Origin: Bacillus fungorum
GTDB taxonomy: Bacteria; Bacillota; Bacilli; Bacillales; Bacillaceae_G
Assembly: GCF_002746455.1 (NCBI RefSeq)
Contig: NZ_NWUW01000023.1
Coordinates: 1 to 58,665 of the forward strand
DNA: 58,665 nucleotides
Direction: 5' to 3'
This document shows, piece by piece, positions 46,497 to 58,350 of this stretch. The notes under the pieces were generated by a model that was given only the letters and a program-made list of their open reading frames with translations, was not told the origin of the DNA and ran no database searches. The position numbers and the translations under genes are program-made. Within the stretch, counting starts at the first letter, position 1. Each line of letters opens with the position of its first letter.

Positions 46497-46783
46497 AAAA
46501 AAAGACGCCTCTGTCATATTGACAGAGACGCCTTATAAGCGCGGTTCCACTCTGTTTAGGCTAAAAAAAGCCTCAAACTCATCTCTGATAACGGTGTACA
46601 CCGCTTCTGCTTACTTTACGCCCTAAGACGTTTCGCAAAACAATTTGCTGTTCAGCAGAAGACTCGAAGGGGCATTTCAAAAATCCGCTTATAAACCACT
46701 TCCAGCCTAAAGGTGGTTCTCTCTGTAAAAAGCCTGATTTTCTACTTCTCCTTCTCGTCGCTTTTCCTTATTAGGTTTTAAGT
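46497..46783 (-). ncRNA. T-box leader, cysteine type
   Basis: The minus strand has the T-box sequence AGAGTGGAACCGCG (46553-46540), directly followed by a terminator stem (GGCGTCTCTGTC with GACAGAGGCGTC and seven Ts, 46534-46497). The 5' part can form stem I with an AGAGA-type motif. A TGC codon at 46674-46672, in the context GAAATGCCC, is a likely cysteine specifier, fitting cysE-cysS downstream. The region 46382-46496 before cysE holds nothing else. Confidence 0.93.
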
Positions 46784-46789
46784 ATACTT

Positions 46790-46818
46790 ATTATATTTCT
46801 AAACCTAGAAAATGTTAA
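46790..46818 (-). promoter_or_regulatory. SigA promoter of the cysE T-box operon
   Basis: TTAACA (46818-46813), a 17-base spacer and a perfect TATAAT (46795-46790). The -35 box contains the TAA stop codon of gltX. Confidence 0.75.
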
Positions 46819-48272
46819 CCAATTACTTTTTGAAGACGATTTAAAACTTTTTCTTTTCCAAGAAGTGCAATAGCATTAGGAAGTTCTGGGCCATGTGTTT
46901 GACCAGTAGTTGCAACACGGATTGGCATAAATAAATTTTTACCTTTATGACCTGTTTCCTTTTGGACTGCTTTAATAGCCGCCTTAATTGCTGCTGGCTC
47001 CATCGCTTCTAGTGCTTCTACTTGACCAGCAAATGCACGAAGTACTTCTGGTACTTGTTCACCTTTTAATACTTCTTGTCCTTCTTCTTCATGATCAACA
47101 TGATCTTTGAAGAACATTTCAGAAAGCTCTACAATTTCAGCTCCAAAACTCATTTGCTCATGATATAACGCAATTACATCACGAATCCAAGCTTGTTCTT
47201 GTTCACTTAGAGTTTCGCCTATACGTCCAGCTTTCACTAGATGCGGTAAGCTCAATTCTACCACCGTATCTAAATCTTGCTTTTTCATATATTGGTTGTT
47301 CATCCATTTTAGTTTTTGAGAATCAAATAATGCAGGTGATTTTGATAAACGAGCTGCATCGAACATTTTGATAAACTCTTCTTGAGAGAAGATTTCTTCT
47401 TCTCCTACTGGCGACCAACCTAGTAGTGCAATAAAGTTAAAGATTGCTTCTGGAAGATATCCAAGCTCTTTATATTGCTCAATAAATTGAATAATAGATT
47501 CATCACGCTTACTTAATTTTTTACGGCTTTCGTTTACAATTAAAGTCATATGACCAAATTGCGGAATATCCCAACCGAAAGCTTCATAAATCATCATCTG
47601 TTTTGGCGTGTTTGAAATATGATCATCACCACGAAGTACGTGTGTAATTTCCATTAAGTGATCATCTACTGCTACCGCAAAGTTATAAGTTGGAATTCCA
47701 TCTTTTTTCACGATAACGAAATCACCGAAATCATTTGAATGGAATGCAACTTCATCTTTTACAATATCTTTAAATGTGTAATCACGGTCAGCTGGTACAC
47801 GGAAACGAATACTTGGAATACGCCCCTCAGCTTCAAATTCTTTCACTTGTGCTTCAGTTAAATCACGGTGGTTACCTGCGTAACGAGGTGTTTCACCACG
47901 AGCGATTTGCCCTTCACGTTCTGCTTCTAGCTCTTCTTCTGTCATATAACATTTGTAAGCTAAACCACGCTCTAATAAATCTTCATATAATTTTTTATAC
48001 ATATCTAAACGCTCTGTTTGACGATATGGTCCAAATTCACCACCAACATCAACACCTTCATCCCAGTCCATACCGAGCCATTTCAAGTATTTTAATTGGC
48101 TTTCTTCTCCACCAGCAACATTACGTTTTACATCAGTATCTTCAATACGAATAATAAACTTACCATCTTGATGACGAGCAAATAAATAATTAAATAATGC
48201 CGTACGCGCATTTCCGATATGTAAGTGTCCTGTTGGACTTGGCGCATAGCGCACTCTCACTTGCTTTTCCAT
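46815..48272 (-). CDS. gltX: Glutamyl-tRNA synthetase
   Basis: In Bacillus GltX charges both tRNA-Glu and tRNA-Gln; the latter is then amidated by GatCAB. The ATG at 48272 gives [20 protein letters not shown] and 485 residues, with GGAAGGTG upstream; the reading to 48305 is longer than the family. Class I motifs are HLHIGNART and KLSKR. The C-terminal helical anticodon domain is complete. Confidence 0.97.
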   Translation of the reverse strand: MEKQVRVRYAPSPTGHLHIGNARTALFNYLFARHQDGKFIIRIEDTDVKRNVAGGEESQLKYLKWLGMDWDEGVDVGGEFGPYRQTERLDMYKKLYEDLLERGLAYKCYMTEEELEAEREGQIARGETPRYAGNHRDLTEAQVKEFEAEGRIPSIRFRVPADRDYTFKDIVKDEVAFHSNDFGDFVIVKKDGIPTYNFAVAVDDHLMEITHVLRGDDHISNTPKQMMIYEAFGWDIPQFGHMTLIVNESRKKLSKRDESIIQFIEQYKELGYLPEAIFNFIALLGWSPVGEEEIFSQEEFIKMFDAARLSKSPALFDSQKLKWMNNQYMKKQDLDTVVELSLPHLVKAGRIGETLSEQEQAWIRDVIALYHEQMSFGAEIVELSEMFFKDHVDHEEEGQEVLKGEQVPEVLRAFAGQVEALEAMEPAAIKAAIKAVQKETGHKGKNLFMPIRVATTGQTHGPELPNAIALLGKEKVLNRLQKVIG

Positions 48273-48361
48273 AATTGGTACACCTTCCATTCTTAATGTC
48301 AACACATTCTATAATTGTACACCAAAAAAATGTGATTATCCATCTTACGAATTAAAAACCA

Positions 48362-48838
48362 TTATTTTTTCTGTAATAAAACAACTGCTTGAGAAGCAAT
48401 TCCTTCTTCCCTACCTGTAAATCCTAATTTTTCTGTTGTTGTTGCCTTTACATTGATATTATCAATAGACGTTTCTAATAGTTCGCTAATGCGTTTACGC
48501 ATACTTTCAATATGCGGTGCCATTTTCGGCTTTTGGGCGATAATTGTACAATCTAGGTTCCCTAGCTCATAACCTTGTTCACGTACAAATTCCCAAACCT
48601 TCTGTAACAATACAGCTGAATCCGCATCTTTAAAGGCAGGATCTGTGTCAGGGAAATGTTTTCCGATATCCCCTGCTGCAATTGCACCTAAACATGCGTC
48701 TGCGATCGTATGTAACAATACATCTGCATCCGAGTGACCGATCAATCCTTTCTCATGAGGAATTGTAATTCCACCGATAATTAACGGTCTACCTTCCGCA
48801 AATTCATGTACGTCAAAACCTTGTCCAATTCGAAACAT
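48362..48838 (-). CDS. ispF: 2-C-methyl-D-erythritol 2,4-cyclodiphosphate synthase
   Basis: IspF catalyses cyclisation in the MEP isoprenoid pathway. The 158-residue trimeric enzyme starts [13 protein letters not shown]; zinc ligands are Asp8 and His10 in GFDVH and a His in the HSDADVLLH region. The segment [18 protein letters not shown] near the end is typical. It follows ispD, but a terminator lies between them. Confidence 0.97.
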
Positions 48839-48904
48839 TCTTTACATCCTCCTCAAGCTAAACTACTGAGCTTTATGACTCTATATTATATCGCTATCCC
48901 TATA

Positions 48905-48936
48905 AAGAAAAGCCCGGCCTTTGCCGAGCTTTTCTT
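48905..48936 (-). terminator. Terminator between ispD and ispF
   Basis: AAAAGCTCGGC pairs with GCCGGGCTTTT around a four-base loop and is followed by CTTT. It can reduce or end transcription from ispD into ispF. Confidence 0.75.
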
Positions 48937-48953
48937 CGCTATAATCATTACTA

Positions 48954-49634
48954 TCATTTCTTTTGAACGTGAAGAAAGCTTTCAGCAATTAGTAAATCCT
49001 CTGGAGTCGTCACTTTAATATTATAGTAACTCCCCTCTACTACACCTACTTGCTTCCCGATACGTTCCACGAGACTTGCATCATCTGTACCAAGGAAACA
49101 ACTCTGCTTCGCACTTCTATGAGCTTCTAGCAAAAGAGAAACAGAGAACCCTTGCGGTGTTTGTACAGCTTTAAGCTGAGATCTTTCTACCGTTTCGACA
49201 ACAACACCCTGCTGTACTTTCTTAACGGTATCTTTCACTGGCACCGCACAAATGGAAGCCCCATATTTTTCTGCTGCAGTTAATACATCTTGAATCACTT
49301 TATTTGTTACGAACGGGCGCGCACCGTCATGTACAAGAACATACTCAACATCACTCGTATGCTGAATCGCGTTATACACACTATCTTGTCTTTCAGCTCC
49401 ACCCTGAATAAATTGTACTGGCTTTTCAACTGGATACTTCTGCATTAGCTCTTCAAAATAAGGGCTTTCTTCTTCGTTAATTGCCATGATAATATTTTTA
49501 CATGCTTTATCCTTTTCAAAAGCACGTAACGTATGCACAATAATCGGTACTTCATTAATAAGTAAGAACAACTTATTTTTGCCAGCACCCATACGCTTTC
49601 CTTGACCAGCTGCTGGAATAATTAATGTATACAT
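48954..49634 (-). CDS. ispD: 2-C-methyl-D-erythritol 4-phosphate cytidylyltransferase
   Basis: IspD attaches CMP to MEP in isoprenoid synthesis. The 226-residue protein has the nucleotide-binding start [17 protein letters not shown] (about 5-21), the [10 protein letters not shown] motif near 100 and VKTPQ-like AVQTPQGF near 160. It follows yacL by 16 bases. Confidence 0.97.
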   Translation of the reverse strand: MYTLIIPAAGQGKRMGAGKNKLFLLINEVPIIVHTLRAFEKDKACKNIIMAINEEESPYFEELMQKYPVEKPVQFIQGGAERQDSVYNAIQHTSDVEYVLVHDGARPFVTNKVIQDVLTAAEKYGASICAVPVKDTVKKVQQGVVVETVERSQLKAVQTPQGFSVSLLLEAHRSAKQSCFLGTDDASLVERIGKQVGVVEGSYYNIKVTTPEDLLIAESFLHVQKK

Positions 49635-49650
49635 ATTAATAATCCTCTAC

Positions 49651-50760
49651 TTATAATGCTTTTTCTAATAATTTACGTTTGGCGAAAATCATACGACCAG
49701 CCGATGTTTGTAACACACTAGTTACAAGTACATCGAGTTGTGAACCTACGTATTCCCTACCATCTTCTACTACAATCATTGTGCCATCATCTAAATATGC
49801 AACACCTTGATTTTGTTCTTTCCCATCTTTTACAACATAAACGCTTAGTTCTTCACCTGGGAGTACAACAGGTTTAATCGCATTAGCTAAATCGTTAATG
49901 TTTAACACTGTTACCCCTTGTAATTCAGAAACTTTGTTTAAGTTGAAATCATTCGTTACTACAGTTCCACCAGTGATTTTTGCCAACTTTACAAGTTTGC
50001 TATCCACTTCTTGAATATCATCGAAATCGCCTTCATAAATTTCTACCGGAATCGGCATCTCTTTTTGAATACGATTTAAAATATCTAATCCTCTGCGACC
50101 ACGATTACGCTTTAAAGCATCAGAAGAATCGGCAATGTGCTGAAGTTCTTCTAACACGAATTGTGGGATCACAATTGTTCCTTCTAAAAACTTCGTTTGG
50201 CAAATATCAGCAATACGTCCATCGATAATTACACTCGTATCGAGAATTTTCCAATGAGTTGTAGATTCTTCTACCTCAGTTTCAGTTTCTTCATTCTCAC
50301 TATTATTATTTTTCTTCTTACCACGTTGTGGTAATGTAAATAATCCTAGCAATTCATTCCTCTTTTTAAATCCTACTTGGAATCCTAAATATCCTAGTAA
50401 AAGAGTAAAGAACACTTGCAACACTGTACTAATAACTGGAATTGTAAATTCACGAATTGGTATTAAAATTAAATATGCAACAATAAGGCCAGAGATTAAA
50501 CCTAATGTACCAAATAAAACATCTGCTACAGGCGCCTTTACAAGAGCCTCTTCAATATGCTTAATAAGTTGAACAATATAATCTACAAGCCAAAATGTTG
50601 TTAAAAATAAAATAATTGCACCAATAATTGCACGAGCATACGATCCTTCCAGTAAAGGAACGGCACCGATGTCTAATACATTAATAACTTTTGGGATTAA
50701 GTAAATCCCTAACGCTCCCCCGATTACTAGAAAGAAGAGCTGTACAATCCGTTTTAACAT
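49651..50760 (-). CDS. yacL: Membrane-anchored PIN-TRAM domain protein (YacL)
   Basis: The 369-residue protein has four N-terminal membrane segments (about 5-130), a PIN nuclease-like domain (about 170-285) with acidic residues in [10 protein letters not shown] and TNDFNLN, and a C-terminal TRAM domain (about 300-360) that probably binds RNA. Its function is unknown; a membrane-bound RNase is a reasonable inference. AGGAGGTGG precedes the ATG. It follows disA by 159 bases without a clear promoter. Confidence 0.9.
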   Translation of the reverse strand: MLKRIVQLFFLVIGGALGIYLIPKVINVLDIGAVPLLEGSYARAIIGAIILFLTTFWLVDYIVQLIKHIEEALVKAPVADVLFGTLGLISGLIVAYLILIPIREFTIPVISTVLQVFFTLLLGYLGFQVGFKKRNELLGLFTLPQRGKKKNNNSENEETETEVEESTTHWKILDTSVIIDGRIADICQTKFLEGTIVIPQFVLEELQHIADSSDALKRNRGRRGLDILNRIQKEMPIPVEIYEGDFDDIQEVDSKLVKLAKITGGTVVTNDFNLNKVSELQGVTVLNINDLANAIKPVVLPGEELSVYVVKDGKEQNQGVAYLDDGTMIVVEDGREYVGSQLDVLVTSVLQTSAGRMIFAKRKLLEKAL

Positions 50761-50919
50761 CCAACCACCTCCTACTCATTATTAACCATTGTTTCGCTAA
50801 TCAAAACGCCGAATGCAAAAGCGGACGTGTTTTTTATAAATAGTTTTATTTACCAATATATCATATCATATACCAAAAGTGTTCTAGTGTCGTTATATTA
50901 TGGAATCAATGTAATATTC

Positions 50920-51993
50920 TTAATTGTGTCTACTCATATAGAGATGCTCTTGAATTCTTTTTAGGCCTTCTCGTATTTTCTTCGCCCTGACTTCTCCAAT
51001 TCCTTCCACATCATCCAATTCATTAATAGTTGCACGGCAAACGCCTTGCAACGTTTTAAATCGATTAATTAAATTTTCAATGATAAGTGGTGGAACACGC
51101 GAAATTTTGCTTGTGATTCTGTATCCTCTCGGTGTTACAGTTTCTTCTAAACTCGTTTGTCCCGGGTATCCAAGCAATTTAACTAAATCGCTATCCTCTA
51201 GAAGTTGTGTATTTGCAAGATCTTGTAACTTTTTCAAAATTTGATGATGATCTTGCGTTTTCTCCTGGTGATAATCCTTAATTAATAACGCTGCCTCTGC
51301 CTCTAAATCAGCTAGTAGCTCTGTAAGTTGTAGACGTATTAGCCTACCTTCTGTTCCTAGCTCATGAATATAGCTCAATATTTCATTTTTAATACGCAAC
51401 ACCATTTCAACACTATGTAAAACGTGAACTACCTCGGACATTGTAACGACCTCTTCAAATTCTAGAATGCCCAAATTCGTAATCCCATCATTCCATACAG
51501 CCTTATATTTTTCTAACGTTTGAATAGCTTGGTTTGCCTTTGTTAAAATAACACCTATATCTTTTAGTGTATACCGTAAATTCCCTTGATATAGCGTAAT
51601 TACGTTACGTCTTTGTGAAATAGCCACAACAAGACTACCTGTTTGCTTTGCTACACGCTCTGCCGTTCGGTGGCGCATCCCTGTCTCAATAGAGTCGATA
51701 GATGACTCTGGCACTAACTGTGCATTCGCAATTAAAATTTTACTTCCAGTTTCATTTAAAATAAGTGCTCCATCCATTTTTGCTAACTCATATAAACTAG
51801 CAGGAGAAAATGCACAATTAATATGAAACCCTCCATCAACAATACTTTTTATCTGCTCATTATATCCAAGAACAATTAATCCCCCTGTTTGTGCGCGAAG
51901 CACATTATCTATTCCTTCGCGCAGTGGTGTTCCCGGGGCCACGAGCTGTAAAATATTAATCATACTTTTGACACGTTGCTTGTTTTCTTCCAT
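50920..51993 (-). CDS. disA: DNA integrity scanning protein, diadenylate cyclase DisA
   Basis: DisA makes c-di-AMP from two ATP and halts synthesis at branched DNA, for example before sporulation. The 357-residue protein has the DAC domain (about 1-145) with DGA at 74-76 and RHRTAER at 107-113, a helical linker, and a C-terminal helix-hairpin-helix domain ([12 protein letters not shown]). All catalytic motifs are intact. It follows radA by three bases. Confidence 0.97.
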   Translation of the reverse strand: MEENKQRVKSMINILQLVAPGTPLREGIDNVLRAQTGGLIVLGYNEQIKSIVDGGFHINCAFSPASLYELAKMDGALILNETGSKILIANAQLVPESSIDSIETGMRHRTAERVAKQTGSLVVAISQRRNVITLYQGNLRYTLKDIGVILTKANQAIQTLEKYKAVWNDGITNLGILEFEEVVTMSEVVHVLHSVEMVLRIKNEILSYIHELGTEGRLIRLQLTELLADLEAEAALLIKDYHQEKTQDHHQILKKLQDLANTQLLEDSDLVKLLGYPGQTSLEETVTPRGYRITSKISRVPPLIIENLINRFKTLQGVCRATINELDDVEGIGEVRAKKIREGLKRIQEHLYMSRHN

Positions 51994-51996
51994 AGC

Positions 51997-53373
51997 CTAG
52001 CCTCCTAATGTCAAACGAAGCGCTTCTCCTAAATTGGATACACCTACTACCTCAATCCCATCTGGAATTGTCCATCCTCCTAAATTTTTCCTAGGAATAA
52101 TAGCGCGTTGAAATCCTAATTTAGCTGCTTCTTGTACACGTTGTTCAATTCTTGATACTCTTCTTATTTCTCCAGTTAATCCCACTTCTCCTATTACTGC
52201 ATCGGTTGGTGCCGTAGATTTATCTCTAAAACTTGAAGCTATACTTAAAGCCACAGCTAAATCAATTGCTGGTTCATCTAACTTCAAACCACCTGCTACT
52301 TTTAAATATGCGTCTTGATTTTGCAATAATAAACCTGTTCTTTTTTCTAGCACCGCCATAATAAGCGATACACGGTTATGGTCAATTCCCGTTGCCATTC
52401 TTCGAGGATTTCCAAAACTAGTAGGGGAGATTAATGCTTGTATTTCTACTAAAACCGGTCTTGTCCCTTCCATTGAGGCAACCACCGTTGATCCTGCAAC
52501 CCCAACCGGTCTTTCCTCAAGGAAAATTTCAGAAGGGTTTAAGACTTCTGCAAGACCAAGTTCTTTCATTTCAAAAATACCCATTTCATTCGTAGAACCA
52601 AAACGATTCTTCACAGCTCGCAAAATACGATATGTATGATGACGATCTCCTTCAAAGTAAAGAACTGCATCGACCATATGTTCTAACATACGAGGTCCTG
52701 CAATTGCACCCTCTTTCGTCACATGTCCAACGATAAAAATAGGGATTCCTTTCGTTTTTGCAAGTTTCATTAATTCTGCTGTACATTCACGTACTTGCGC
52801 CACACTTCCCGGTGCTGACGTTACCTCAGGTAAATGTATTGTTTGGATGGAATCAATAACAACAAAGGCTGGGTTCACCTCTTCAATGTGTGTTGCAATT
52901 CGTTGTAAATCCGTCTCTGATACAACAAATAGATTACTACCATTTACATGTAAACGATCCGCACGCAGTTTAATCTGTTTTGCTGATTCTTCACCCGATA
53001 TATATAGTACATCATATGAAGAATCTGCTAATTGCGATGATATCTGTAATAGTAACGTTGATTTTCCAATCCCAGGGTCTCCACCTATGAGTACTAAGGA
53101 CCCATCTACAATCCCACCACCAAGTACACGGTTAAATTCTTGAAATTTCGTTTCAATACGCGCCTCAGACTTTGTTTCCACTTCTGTTAGACGTCTTGGT
53201 TTTGTTACTTCAGTTTGAATTGCATTGGCATAATTAAGGCGCCTTGATGATACAACCGGCTCCATCTCTTCAACAAGCGTATTCCATTGGCCACATCCAG
53301 GGCATTTCCCCATATATTTTGGTGACTGATAACCACACTCTTGACATGTAAATTTTGTTTTCTTTTTAGCCAT
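51997..53373 (-). CDS. radA: DNA repair ATPase RadA (Sms)
   Basis: RadA promotes branch migration in recombination and interacts with DisA in B. subtilis. The 458-residue protein has a zinc finger (Cys10, Cys13, Cys24, Cys27), Walker [11 protein letters not shown] at 97-106, the RadA-specific KNRFG at 255-259 and a Lon-like C-terminal domain. It follows clpC after a terminator and has its own possible promoter. Confidence 0.97.
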   Translation of the reverse strand: MAKKKTKFTCQECGYQSPKYMGKCPGCGQWNTLVEEMEPVVSSRRLNYANAIQTEVTKPRRLTEVETKSEARIETKFQEFNRVLGGGIVDGSLVLIGGDPGIGKSTLLLQISSQLADSSYDVLYISGEESAKQIKLRADRLHVNGSNLFVVSETDLQRIATHIEEVNPAFVVIDSIQTIHLPEVTSAPGSVAQVRECTAELMKLAKTKGIPIFIVGHVTKEGAIAGPRMLEHMVDAVLYFEGDRHHTYRILRAVKNRFGSTNEMGIFEMKELGLAEVLNPSEIFLEERPVGVAGSTVVASMEGTRPVLVEIQALISPTSFGNPRRMATGIDHNRVSLIMAVLEKRTGLLLQNQDAYLKVAGGLKLDEPAIDLAVALSIASSFRDKSTAPTDAVIGEVGLTGEIRRVSRIEQRVQEAAKLGFQRAIIPRKNLGGWTIPDGIEVVGVSNLGEALRLTLGG

Positions 53374-53400
53374 ATCGTTTTATATTTCACTTCACTTTCA

Positions 53401-53429
53401 TCTATAAACAGTTTATCCTTCTCGTACAA
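53401..53429 (-). promoter_or_regulatory. Candidate SigA promoter of radA-disA
   Basis: TTGTAC (53429-53424), a 17-base spacer and TATAGA (53406-53401). It lies just after the clpC terminator. Confidence 0.5.
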
Positions 53430-53457
53430 GAAAGAGGGCTATCTCGTAGCCCTCTTA
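53430..53457 (-). terminator. Terminator after clpC
   Basis: AAGAGGGCTA pairs with TAGCCCTCTT around a five-base loop, then TCTT follows. The short T run suggests partial termination. Confidence 0.75.
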
Positions 53458-53469
53458 GTTTGTCTATAC

Positions 53470-55905
53470 TTATTTTACCTTTTCAGCACTATGAATGACA
53501 AATGATTCTCCTTCAACATCAAAGATAACTTTTTGTCCTTTCTCAATAGCACCTTTTAAAAGTTCTTCCGATAGTCTATCTTCTACATGTTTCTGAATTG
53601 CTCTACGAAGCGGGCGCGCACCGTACTCTCGGTCAAATCCTTTATCAGCAATAGCTGAAATCGCTCCTTCTGTTAAATGCAATTCAATTTCTTGTTCTTT
53701 TAAGCGATTTACTAACTGATTCACCATAAGCGTTACAATCTCTTGAATGTGTTTTTTCTCAAGCATATGGAACACGATAATTTCATCAATACGGTTTAAG
53801 AATTCTGGACGAAACGCCTTTTTCAGTTCATCCATTACTTTACCTTTCATATCTGAATAATCGCGACTCTCATCTTGTACGTTAAATCCAAGATGTTTAT
53901 TACGTTTTAACGCCTCTGCACCAACATTAGATGTCATAATAACAATTGTATTACGGAAATCAACTGTACGCCCTTTAGAATCTGTTAAGCGACCATCTTC
54001 TAATACTTGTAGTAAAATGTTAAACACATCAGGATGAGCTTTCTCTACTTCGTCTAATAGGACAACTGAATATGGCTTACGGCGAACTTTTTCTGTTAAT
54101 TGCCCACCTTCTTCATATCCAACATATCCTGGAGGAGATCCAACTAAACGAGAAGTAGAATGCTTCTCCATGTACTCAGACATGTCGATGCGAATCATTG
54201 CATCCTCATCACCAAACATAGATTCTGCTAACGCTCTTGCTAGCTCCGTCTTACCTACACCTGTTGGTCCTAAGAAAATAAATGAACCAATCGGACGTTT
54301 CGGATCTTTCAATCCTGCTCTAGCACGACGAACAGCTTTTGCTACAGCTACTACTGCTTCATCTTGACCAATAACACGATCGTGAAGAATGGATTCTAAG
54401 TTTAATAATTTATCAGTCTCTGTTTGTGCAAGTTTAGAAACCGGGATACGAGTCCACGTAGAAACGACATTTGCAATATCTTCTACTGTCACTTCTGAGT
54501 TTTCTTTTCCTTGTTGCTCTTTCCATTGACGCTTCGTATCTTCTAATTTCTCACGTAAGCGTTGTTCCATATCACGTAAGGAAGCAGCTTTTTCAAATTC
54601 TTGACTTTGTACAGCTGCATCTTTTTCTTTTCTAATTTCCTCAAGCTTCACTTCAAGCTCTTTTAGATTTGGTGGTGTTGTATAAGAGCGTAAGCGAACC
54701 TTTGAAGCAGCTTCATCAATTAAATCAATCGCTTTATCTGGTAAGAAACGATCTGTAATATAACGATCTGAAAGCTTTACAGCTGCATCAATTGCATCAT
54801 CTGTAATAGATACACGGTGATGTGCCTCATAGCGATCACGTAAACCTTTCAAGATTTGAGTTGATTCGTCTAAACTTGGCTCATCAACGTGAATTGGTTG
54901 GAAACGTCTCTCTAAAGCCGCGTCTTTTTCAATATATTTGCGATATTCATCTAACGTTGTCGCCCCAATACATTGTAATTCCCCACGAGCTAAAGATGGT
55001 TTTAAAATGTTCGATGCATCAATGGCACCTTCTGCTCCACCTGCACCAATTAATGTATGAAGTTCATCAATAAATAGAATGATATTTCCTGCTTGACGGA
55101 TTTCATCCATTACTTTCTTCAAACGATCTTCAAATTCACCACGATATTTTGTTCCAGCTACCACTGTACCCATATCTAGTGTCATAACGCGCTTATCTCT
55201 TAAAGTTTCAGGAACTTCATTATTTACGATTTGTTGTGCTAATCCTTCTGCGATTGCTGTTTTACCTACACCAGGCTCCCCAATTAATACAGGATTGTTT
55301 TTTGTTCTACGGCTTAACACTTCAATTACACGCTGAATTTCTTTACCGCGCCCAATAACAGGGTCTAAACGATTTTCACGTGCAACAACTGTTAAATCAC
55401 GTGCTAGGCTATCCAATGTTGGTGTATTTGCATTTGTTGAAGAACCACCTTGGTGGCCTGAACTTGCTTCATTACTTCCAAGAAGTTGCAATACTTGTTG
55501 TCTTGCCTTATTTAGGCTAACACCTAAGTTATTTAAAACACGTGCTGCTACACCTTCACCTTCACGGATTAAACCAAGTAAGATATGTTCTGTTCCAACG
55601 TAAGAATGACCTAATTTACGAGCTTCATCCATAGACAACTCAATAACCTTTTTAGCACGCGGTGTATAATGTACAGTTTGAGAAGCTTCTGTTCCGCGTC
55701 CAATTAACGCTTCTACCTCTTTTTGAACTTTCTCTGGACTTAACCCAAGAGCAATTAACGCTTTTGCTGCAATTCCTTCACCTTCGCGTACAAGCCCAAG
55801 TAAAATATGTTCTGTTCCAATATTATTATGCCCAATACGAATTGCTTCCTCTTGAGATAAAGCTAATACTTTCTGTGCTCTTTCTGTAAATCTTCCAAAC
55901 ATCAT
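53470..55905 (-). CDS. clpC: AAA+ unfoldase ClpC
   Basis: ClpC unfolds proteins for degradation by ClpP and is activated by adaptors such as MecA and McsB. The 811-residue protein has two Clp_N repeats (1-145), AAA domain 1 with Walker A GEPGVGKT at 209-216, a UVR-like middle region (about 420-455) and AAA domain 2 with GPTGVGKTE. It is the fourth gene of the CtsR operon and follows mcsB by 22 bases. Confidence 0.98.
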   Translation of the reverse strand: MMFGRFTERAQKVLALSQEEAIRIGHNNIGTEHILLGLVREGEGIAAKALIALGLSPEKVQKEVEALIGRGTEASQTVHYTPRAKKVIELSMDEARKLGHSYVGTEHILLGLIREGEGVAARVLNNLGVSLNKARQQVLQLLGSNEASSGHQGGSSTNANTPTLDSLARDLTVVARENRLDPVIGRGKEIQRVIEVLSRRTKNNPVLIGEPGVGKTAIAEGLAQQIVNNEVPETLRDKRVMTLDMGTVVAGTKYRGEFEDRLKKVMDEIRQAGNIILFIDELHTLIGAGGAEGAIDASNILKPSLARGELQCIGATTLDEYRKYIEKDAALERRFQPIHVDEPSLDESTQILKGLRDRYEAHHRVSITDDAIDAAVKLSDRYITDRFLPDKAIDLIDEAASKVRLRSYTTPPNLKELEVKLEEIRKEKDAAVQSQEFEKAASLRDMEQRLREKLEDTKRQWKEQQGKENSEVTVEDIANVVSTWTRIPVSKLAQTETDKLLNLESILHDRVIGQDEAVVAVAKAVRRARAGLKDPKRPIGSFIFLGPTGVGKTELARALAESMFGDEDAMIRIDMSEYMEKHSTSRLVGSPPGYVGYEEGGQLTEKVRRKPYSVVLLDEVEKAHPDVFNILLQVLEDGRLTDSKGRTVDFRNTIVIMTSNVGAEALKRNKHLGFNVQDESRDYSDMKGKVMDELKKAFRPEFLNRIDEIIVFHMLEKKHIQEIVTLMVNQLVNRLKEQEIELHLTEGAISAIADKGFDREYGARPLRRAIQKHVEDRLSEELLKGAIEKGQKVIFDVEGESFVIHSAEKVK

Positions 55906-55927
55906 AGAAATCGCCTCCTACTTGCGC

Positions 55928-56992
55928 TTAGTTTTTTTCAATACGTAATCGCTCACGGATTAAGGTTGCTCTTCGATAATCTCTTTCTTCTGGCCCTAAA
56001 GGTCCTCCAGCATATTGTTGTAAAATGCCTGGTTGTGTAAGAACCATTAGCTCAGTCAAAATATTTCTCGATATACCTTTTATATATCCTAAATCAATAC
56101 CAAGTCGTAAATCTGATAAGCAATTGGCTGCTTCCGCAGATTGAATTAAACGACTGTTGGCTAGTATGCCATAAGAGCGATAAACTTTATCTTCAAGTTC
56201 AATACTTGAATTTTGTACGATTAATTCTCTAGCCATTTTTTCTTGCTGTATGATTTGTTGAATGACACTCTTTAAATCTGTAATAATATCTTCTTCAGAT
56301 TTTCCTAATGTCATTTGGTTTGACACTTGAAATATATTACCTAACGCTTCGCTACCTTCACCGTATATTCCTCTTACTACTAACCCTAATTTTTGAATTA
56401 CTTGTATAATACGACTAATTCTTTTCGTTAAGACCAGCCCCGGTAAGTGAATCATTACAGAAGCCCTTAATCCTGTACCAACGTTAGTAGGACAACTCGT
56501 AATATATCCAAGTGATTCATCAAAAGCATATTCAACCTCTTTCTCTATCCAATTATCTATTTGATTGGCACTGTGAAGGGCCTCTGATAATTGCAACCCT
56601 GAAAATAAGCACTGAATCCGAATATGGTCTTCTTCATTAAGCATAACACTAATATGTTCGCTTTCTGACAATAGACATGCTCCATATTCTGTTCCTGCAA
56701 GGTTAGGGCTAATTAAATGCTTTTCAACTAATACTCTCCTTTGAAGAGGGGTTAATTCATTCATTTTTAATAGTTCAAACTCTCCATAAGTTTCTACTGT
56801 TTTATTTATAAATTCCTTTTTAAATAATTCATGAATCTGTTTAGCTTCTTCTTCGTTTTGCATAGTAGAGAATTGATATTTTTTAAAATTACGAGCCAAA
56901 CGAATTCGACTACTTAAAACAATATCAGAATCAGGGCCATCACCCTTCATCCATGGACTAATCGCTTCATTCATAATGTTGTCCAGTGACAT
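55928..56992 (-). CDS. mcsB: Protein-arginine kinase McsB
   Basis: McsB phosphorylates arginines on CtsR and on misfolded proteins, marking them for ClpCP. The ATG at 56992 gives [19 protein letters not shown] and 354 residues, the family length. Phosphagen-kinase features include [10 protein letters not shown], the loop with [14 protein letters not shown] and [10 protein letters not shown]. It begins four bases after mcsA, and the two act as a pair. Confidence 0.97.
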   Translation of the reverse strand: MSLDNIMNEAISPWMKGDGPDSDIVLSSRIRLARNFKKYQFSTMQNEEEAKQIHELFKKEFINKTVETYGEFELLKMNELTPLQRRVLVEKHLISPNLAGTEYGACLLSESEHISVMLNEEDHIRIQCLFSGLQLSEALHSANQIDNWIEKEVEYAFDESLGYITSCPTNVGTGLRASVMIHLPGLVLTKRISRIIQVIQKLGLVVRGIYGEGSEALGNIFQVSNQMTLGKSEEDIITDLKSVIQQIIQQEKMARELIVQNSSIELEDKVYRSYGILANSRLIQSAEAANCLSDLRLGIDLGYIKGISRNILTELMVLTQPGILQQYAGGPLGPEERDYRRATLIRERLRIEKN

Positions 56993-56996
56993 AGAA

Positions 56997-57545
56997 CTAT
57001 TCCCCCTCTCTATGCTCACTAAGCTGAGTTTCAAGATTTCTAATTTTATCCCTTACTTCAGCAGCTTTCTCAAATTCCTCTTTCTGTACGGATTGTTTCA
57101 AAATGAGTTTTAGTTCATCTAATTCTTTCTTTAAGTGAATATTTCCTTCTATACGCTCCGGAATTTTTCCACAATGATCTGTATGCCCACCGTGAAGACG
57201 TTTTAATAATGGCTTTAAATGTTCCTTAAATGTACCGTAACAAGAAGCACATCCAAAGCGTCCCACCTTTGTAAATTGTTCATATGTCATCTTACAATCC
57301 GGGCATCTCAATACACTTGTATTCGAAAACCCGTTTTTTCCTTCTTCAAACATTGTTGATTCACCGTGTAATAACCCAGCAAATAAATCATGGAATGAAA
57401 AGTTAGACTGCGATGATTGAAAGAAAGACGTATAGCCACTTTGTTCTGCACATTGCTCACAAAGATGAACTTCCGCCTTCTTTTCGTTGATTACTTTTGT
57501 ATAATGTAAAGTTGCTGGTCTTATATTACAGTTTTGACAAGTCAT
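56997..57545 (-). CDS. mcsA: McsB activator McsA
   Basis: McsA is the zinc-binding activator of the arginine kinase McsB. The ATG at 57545 gives [15 protein letters not shown] and 182 residues with GGTGGGG upstream. Zinc-binding pairs are Cys3/Cys6, Cys29/Cys32, Cys81/Cys84 and Cys99/Cys102; a UVR domain (about 140-175) is at the C-terminus. A 173-base gap after ctsR is unusual within this operon and shows no clear terminator; a weak promoter there cannot be excluded. Confidence 0.95.
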   Translation of the reverse strand: MTCQNCNIRPATLHYTKVINEKKAEVHLCEQCAEQSGYTSFFQSSQSNFSFHDLFAGLLHGESTMFEEGKNGFSNTSVLRCPDCKMTYEQFTKVGRFGCASCYGTFKEHLKPLLKRLHGGHTDHCGKIPERIEGNIHLKKELDELKLILKQSVQKEEFEKAAEVRDKIRNLETQLSEHREGE

Positions 57546-57718
57546 CACTATCCCCACCTTTACAACAGGAACGATCTATCTCATAGTACTTTTCATACAT
57601 TACTAGATTGTTCACTTTCCTTTATTCATTTAAATAAAAGTGCGTGTTCTTTTTTCAAAACCTCTACAATATTTAACTGCCTTATCTCTTAGTTATTATT
57701 CTTCTACAAAAGTTGTAT

Positions 57719-58180
57719 TTATTTATATTTCAGTGTTCTTAACATTGCGCATAATATTCGAGCCCTAAGTTCATCTCGAGAAGGAACATCCATTGATAAT
57801 ACAGAACGATCTAGTACGCTTAACATGAGTTTGGCTTCACGGTTTGTTATGATTCCCTCTTCTATTAAACGTATAATCATACTCTCTGCATTCCCTTGTG
57901 CAACGCTATGATCAATCATATGAAGCATTTGATCAATAATGTCTATATCGTCATGCAGTTTGACTTTTATAATGCGAATGTAACCTCCTCCACCACGTTT
58001 ACTTTCTACTACAAATCCTCTTTCTAATGTAAAACGGGTATTGATTACATAATTGATTTGAGATGGTACGCACTCGAATCGATCCGCAATCTCATTTCTT
58101 TTGATTTCAATCACATTATTATTACTTAAGTCAATAACTTGCTTTAGATATTGCTCAATGATATCAGATATATTTCTCAT
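57719..58180 (-). CDS. ctsR: Transcriptional repressor of class III heat-shock genes, CtsR
   Basis: CtsR represses clp and related genes and is released on heat by intrinsic sensing, then targeted by McsB. The 153-residue protein has an N-terminal winged helix-turn-helix domain; the glycine-rich wing RGGGGYIRI has Arg62, the position phosphorylated in Geobacillus CtsR. A CtsR operator overlaps the start of its own transcript, indicating autoregulation. It is the first gene after the rrn operon. Confidence 0.97.
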   Translation of the reverse strand: MRNISDIIEQYLKQVIDLSNNNVIEIKRNEIADRFECVPSQINYVINTRFTLERGFVVESKRGGGGYIRIIKVKLHDDIDIIDQMLHMIDHSVAQGNAESMIIRLIEEGIITNREAKLMLSVLDRSVLSMDVPSRDELRARILCAMLRTLKYK

Positions 58181-58201
58181 TTATCCGCCACCTTTATTGA
58201 C

Positions 58202-58218
58202 TTTGACTATCTTTGACT
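58202..58218 (-). promoter_or_regulatory. CtsR operator
   Basis: The direct repeat AGTCAAA-GAT-AGTCAAA matches the CtsR consensus RGTCAAA-NAN-RGTCAAA. A partial third heptad (AGTCAAT) follows. It lies just downstream of the -10 box, where binding would block initiation. Confidence 0.92.
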
Positions 58219-58221
58219 TTA

Positions 58222-58249
58222 ATTATATACGTATTAATAAAATTTGCAA
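58222..58249 (-). promoter_or_regulatory. SigA promoter of the ctsR operon
   Basis: TTGCAA (58249-58244), a 16-base spacer and TATAAT (58227-58222), directly upstream of the CtsR operator. Confidence 0.8.
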
Positions 58250-58350
58250 CTCTTTTGCTTATTTACTATCCTAGCCATATTCCCCTATATTTAATCAAAA
58301 TAATAATTATTTAAACACATTTTTTAATTACTATGGATTATAAAAGAAAA

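Noticed and set aside
47774..48154. Plus-strand open frame of 126 codons inside gltX
   Set aside because: Low-complexity His and Leu-rich shadow of gltX.
58270..58318. SigB-like promoter upstream of ctsR (GTTTAA and GGGGAA)
   Set aside because: The two boxes are about 25 bases apart, far more than the usual 12-15.
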